Shown: in pieces, positions 5,273 to 5,579 of the stretch
How positions within the stretch are numbered: the stretch's first letter is position 1
Layout: every line of letters begins with the position of its first letter
Source: Phycisphaerae bacterium
GTDB taxonomy: Bacteria > Planctomycetota > Phycisphaerae > UBA1845 > PWPN01
DNA: 5,579 nucleotides
NCBI GenBank assembly: GCA_035384605.1
Contig: DAOOIV010000188.1
Coordinates: 1-5,579, forward strand
Direction of reading: 5' to 3'
Translations under genes and position numbers: made by a program
Notes under the pieces: model-generated
The model's input: the letters and a program-made list of their open reading frames with translations, nothing else
What the model was told of the DNA's origin: nothing
Databases searched by the model: none

Positions 5273-5411
5273 CACCGTCGGTGAGCTCCGGAGACAGCGT
5301 TGATTCGGCACAGGACGTCCAATCCACAAGGGCTTTCCTAAGGCGGACCGCCTTCTTGCGGGCCGCAACCCAAGTGGTCTGCGATCCAGAAACATGCGCG
5401 CAAAATGCGCA
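5273..5411. other. Non-coding stretch with clustered palindromes
   Basis: Between the edge gene and the RNA promoter I see no convincing gene. The stretch holds CACCG-T-CGGTG (5273-5283), CTCCGGAG (5286-5293), AAGGCGG-A-CCGCCTT (5340-5354), TTGCGG-G-CCGCAA (5356-5368) and TGCGC/GCGCA (5395-5411, 7-nt loop). The third and fourth share a GCGGNCCGC core, and their centres are 15 bp apart. They could be paired protein-binding sites or RNA structure at the 3' end of the edge gene's transcript; no U-tract is present. Confidence 0.4.
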
Positions 5412-5508
5412 CCAGTCGCGACGGAAGGGACTAAACATGTGTGGCGATGTACCTGCAATTGTAGGGCAGATATAGGCCGCTCCTTTCCTCAACTATCCAT
5501 CTCAGCCC

Positions 5509-5579
5509 CTATTGCCCGACGACAATCTCCAGCGGCTGGCCGGTGGTGGCCGGGTGCGTCACATGGATCGTGTCGACGA
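5509..5579 (-). CDS. C-terminal fragment of an unidentified protein
   Basis: The minus strand reads from the right edge to a TAG at 5511-5509, giving 22 residues ending in HVTHPATTGQPLEIVVGQ. Alternating hydrophobic residues with Thr and a Gly-Gln-Pro turn suggest a beta-rich C-terminus, such as an extracellular or Ig-like domain, but the fragment is too short for assignment. Codon use looks coding (GC-rich third positions). The gene continues beyond the window. No clear terminator follows it before the RNA promoter at 5170, so readthrough into the structured RNA cannot be excluded. Confidence 0.5.
   Translation of the reverse strand, partial: VDTIHVTHPATTGQPLEIVVGQ

Noticed and set aside
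4968..5492. 174-codon minus-strand open frame through the candidate RNA
   Set aside because: It starts at TTG, has a composition unlike a folded protein, and the strong internal promoter at 5143-5170 and the RNA structure explain the region better.

Overview
The window is GC-rich bacterial chromosomal DNA. The best lineage clue is the leucyl-tRNA synthetase. It has the long insert before a 'VNWCPALGTVLANEEV'-type motif, the 'GRSDRGNHPV...PLRQWMLRITRYADRL' segment and a 'MPQWAGSCWYYLRYLD' segment, which I associate with Planctomycetota and relatives. I infer a planctomycete-like organism with moderate confidence; no rRNA or other marker is present to settle it.

Layout, left to right. Bases 1-227 hold no convincing gene, but contain an 8-bp inverted repeat at the edge and a plausible sigma70-type promoter for leuS. 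leuS (228-3113, +) is complete and looks functional for both aminoacylation and editing. Bases 3114-3440 are non-coding and unusually rich in hairpins: five within about 160 bp, one a probable leuS terminator, plus a 14-bp exact direct repeat. A small ArsR-type repressor gene (3441-3905, +) follows, with its own TTGACA promoter and a palindrome between promoter and ribosome binding site. It converges on a GNAT acetyltransferase gene (4080-4700, -); three short hairpins lie between the two stop codons.

Bases 4701-5508 carry no convincing protein gene but are the most interesting part. Reading leftward on the minus strand there is a 12-bp palindrome, a strong promoter (TTGACT, 16 bp, TATACT), about 235 nt predicted to be highly structured, and a textbook intrinsic terminator (10-bp stem then UUUUGUUU). 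The loop of that terminator is complementary over 9 nt to a segment about 40 nt upstream. This could be an independent small RNA, or a cis-acting leader of the acetyltransferase gene about 200 nt further on. Several more hairpins lie between the terminator and the acetyltransferase start, the last an 11-bp perfect stem directly abutting its Shine-Dalgarno sequence. I do not recognise the RNA as a known class.

At the right edge, 5509-5579 is the C-terminal end of another minus-strand gene. Between it and the RNA promoter are about 310 bp with several short palindromes and a small AT-rich repeat.

The genes do not form an obvious pathway: leuS is a housekeeping gene, arsR appears to be a stand-alone regulator, and the acetyltransferase has no visible partner. 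The possible regulatory link is between the minus-strand structured RNA and the acetyltransferase downstream of it.
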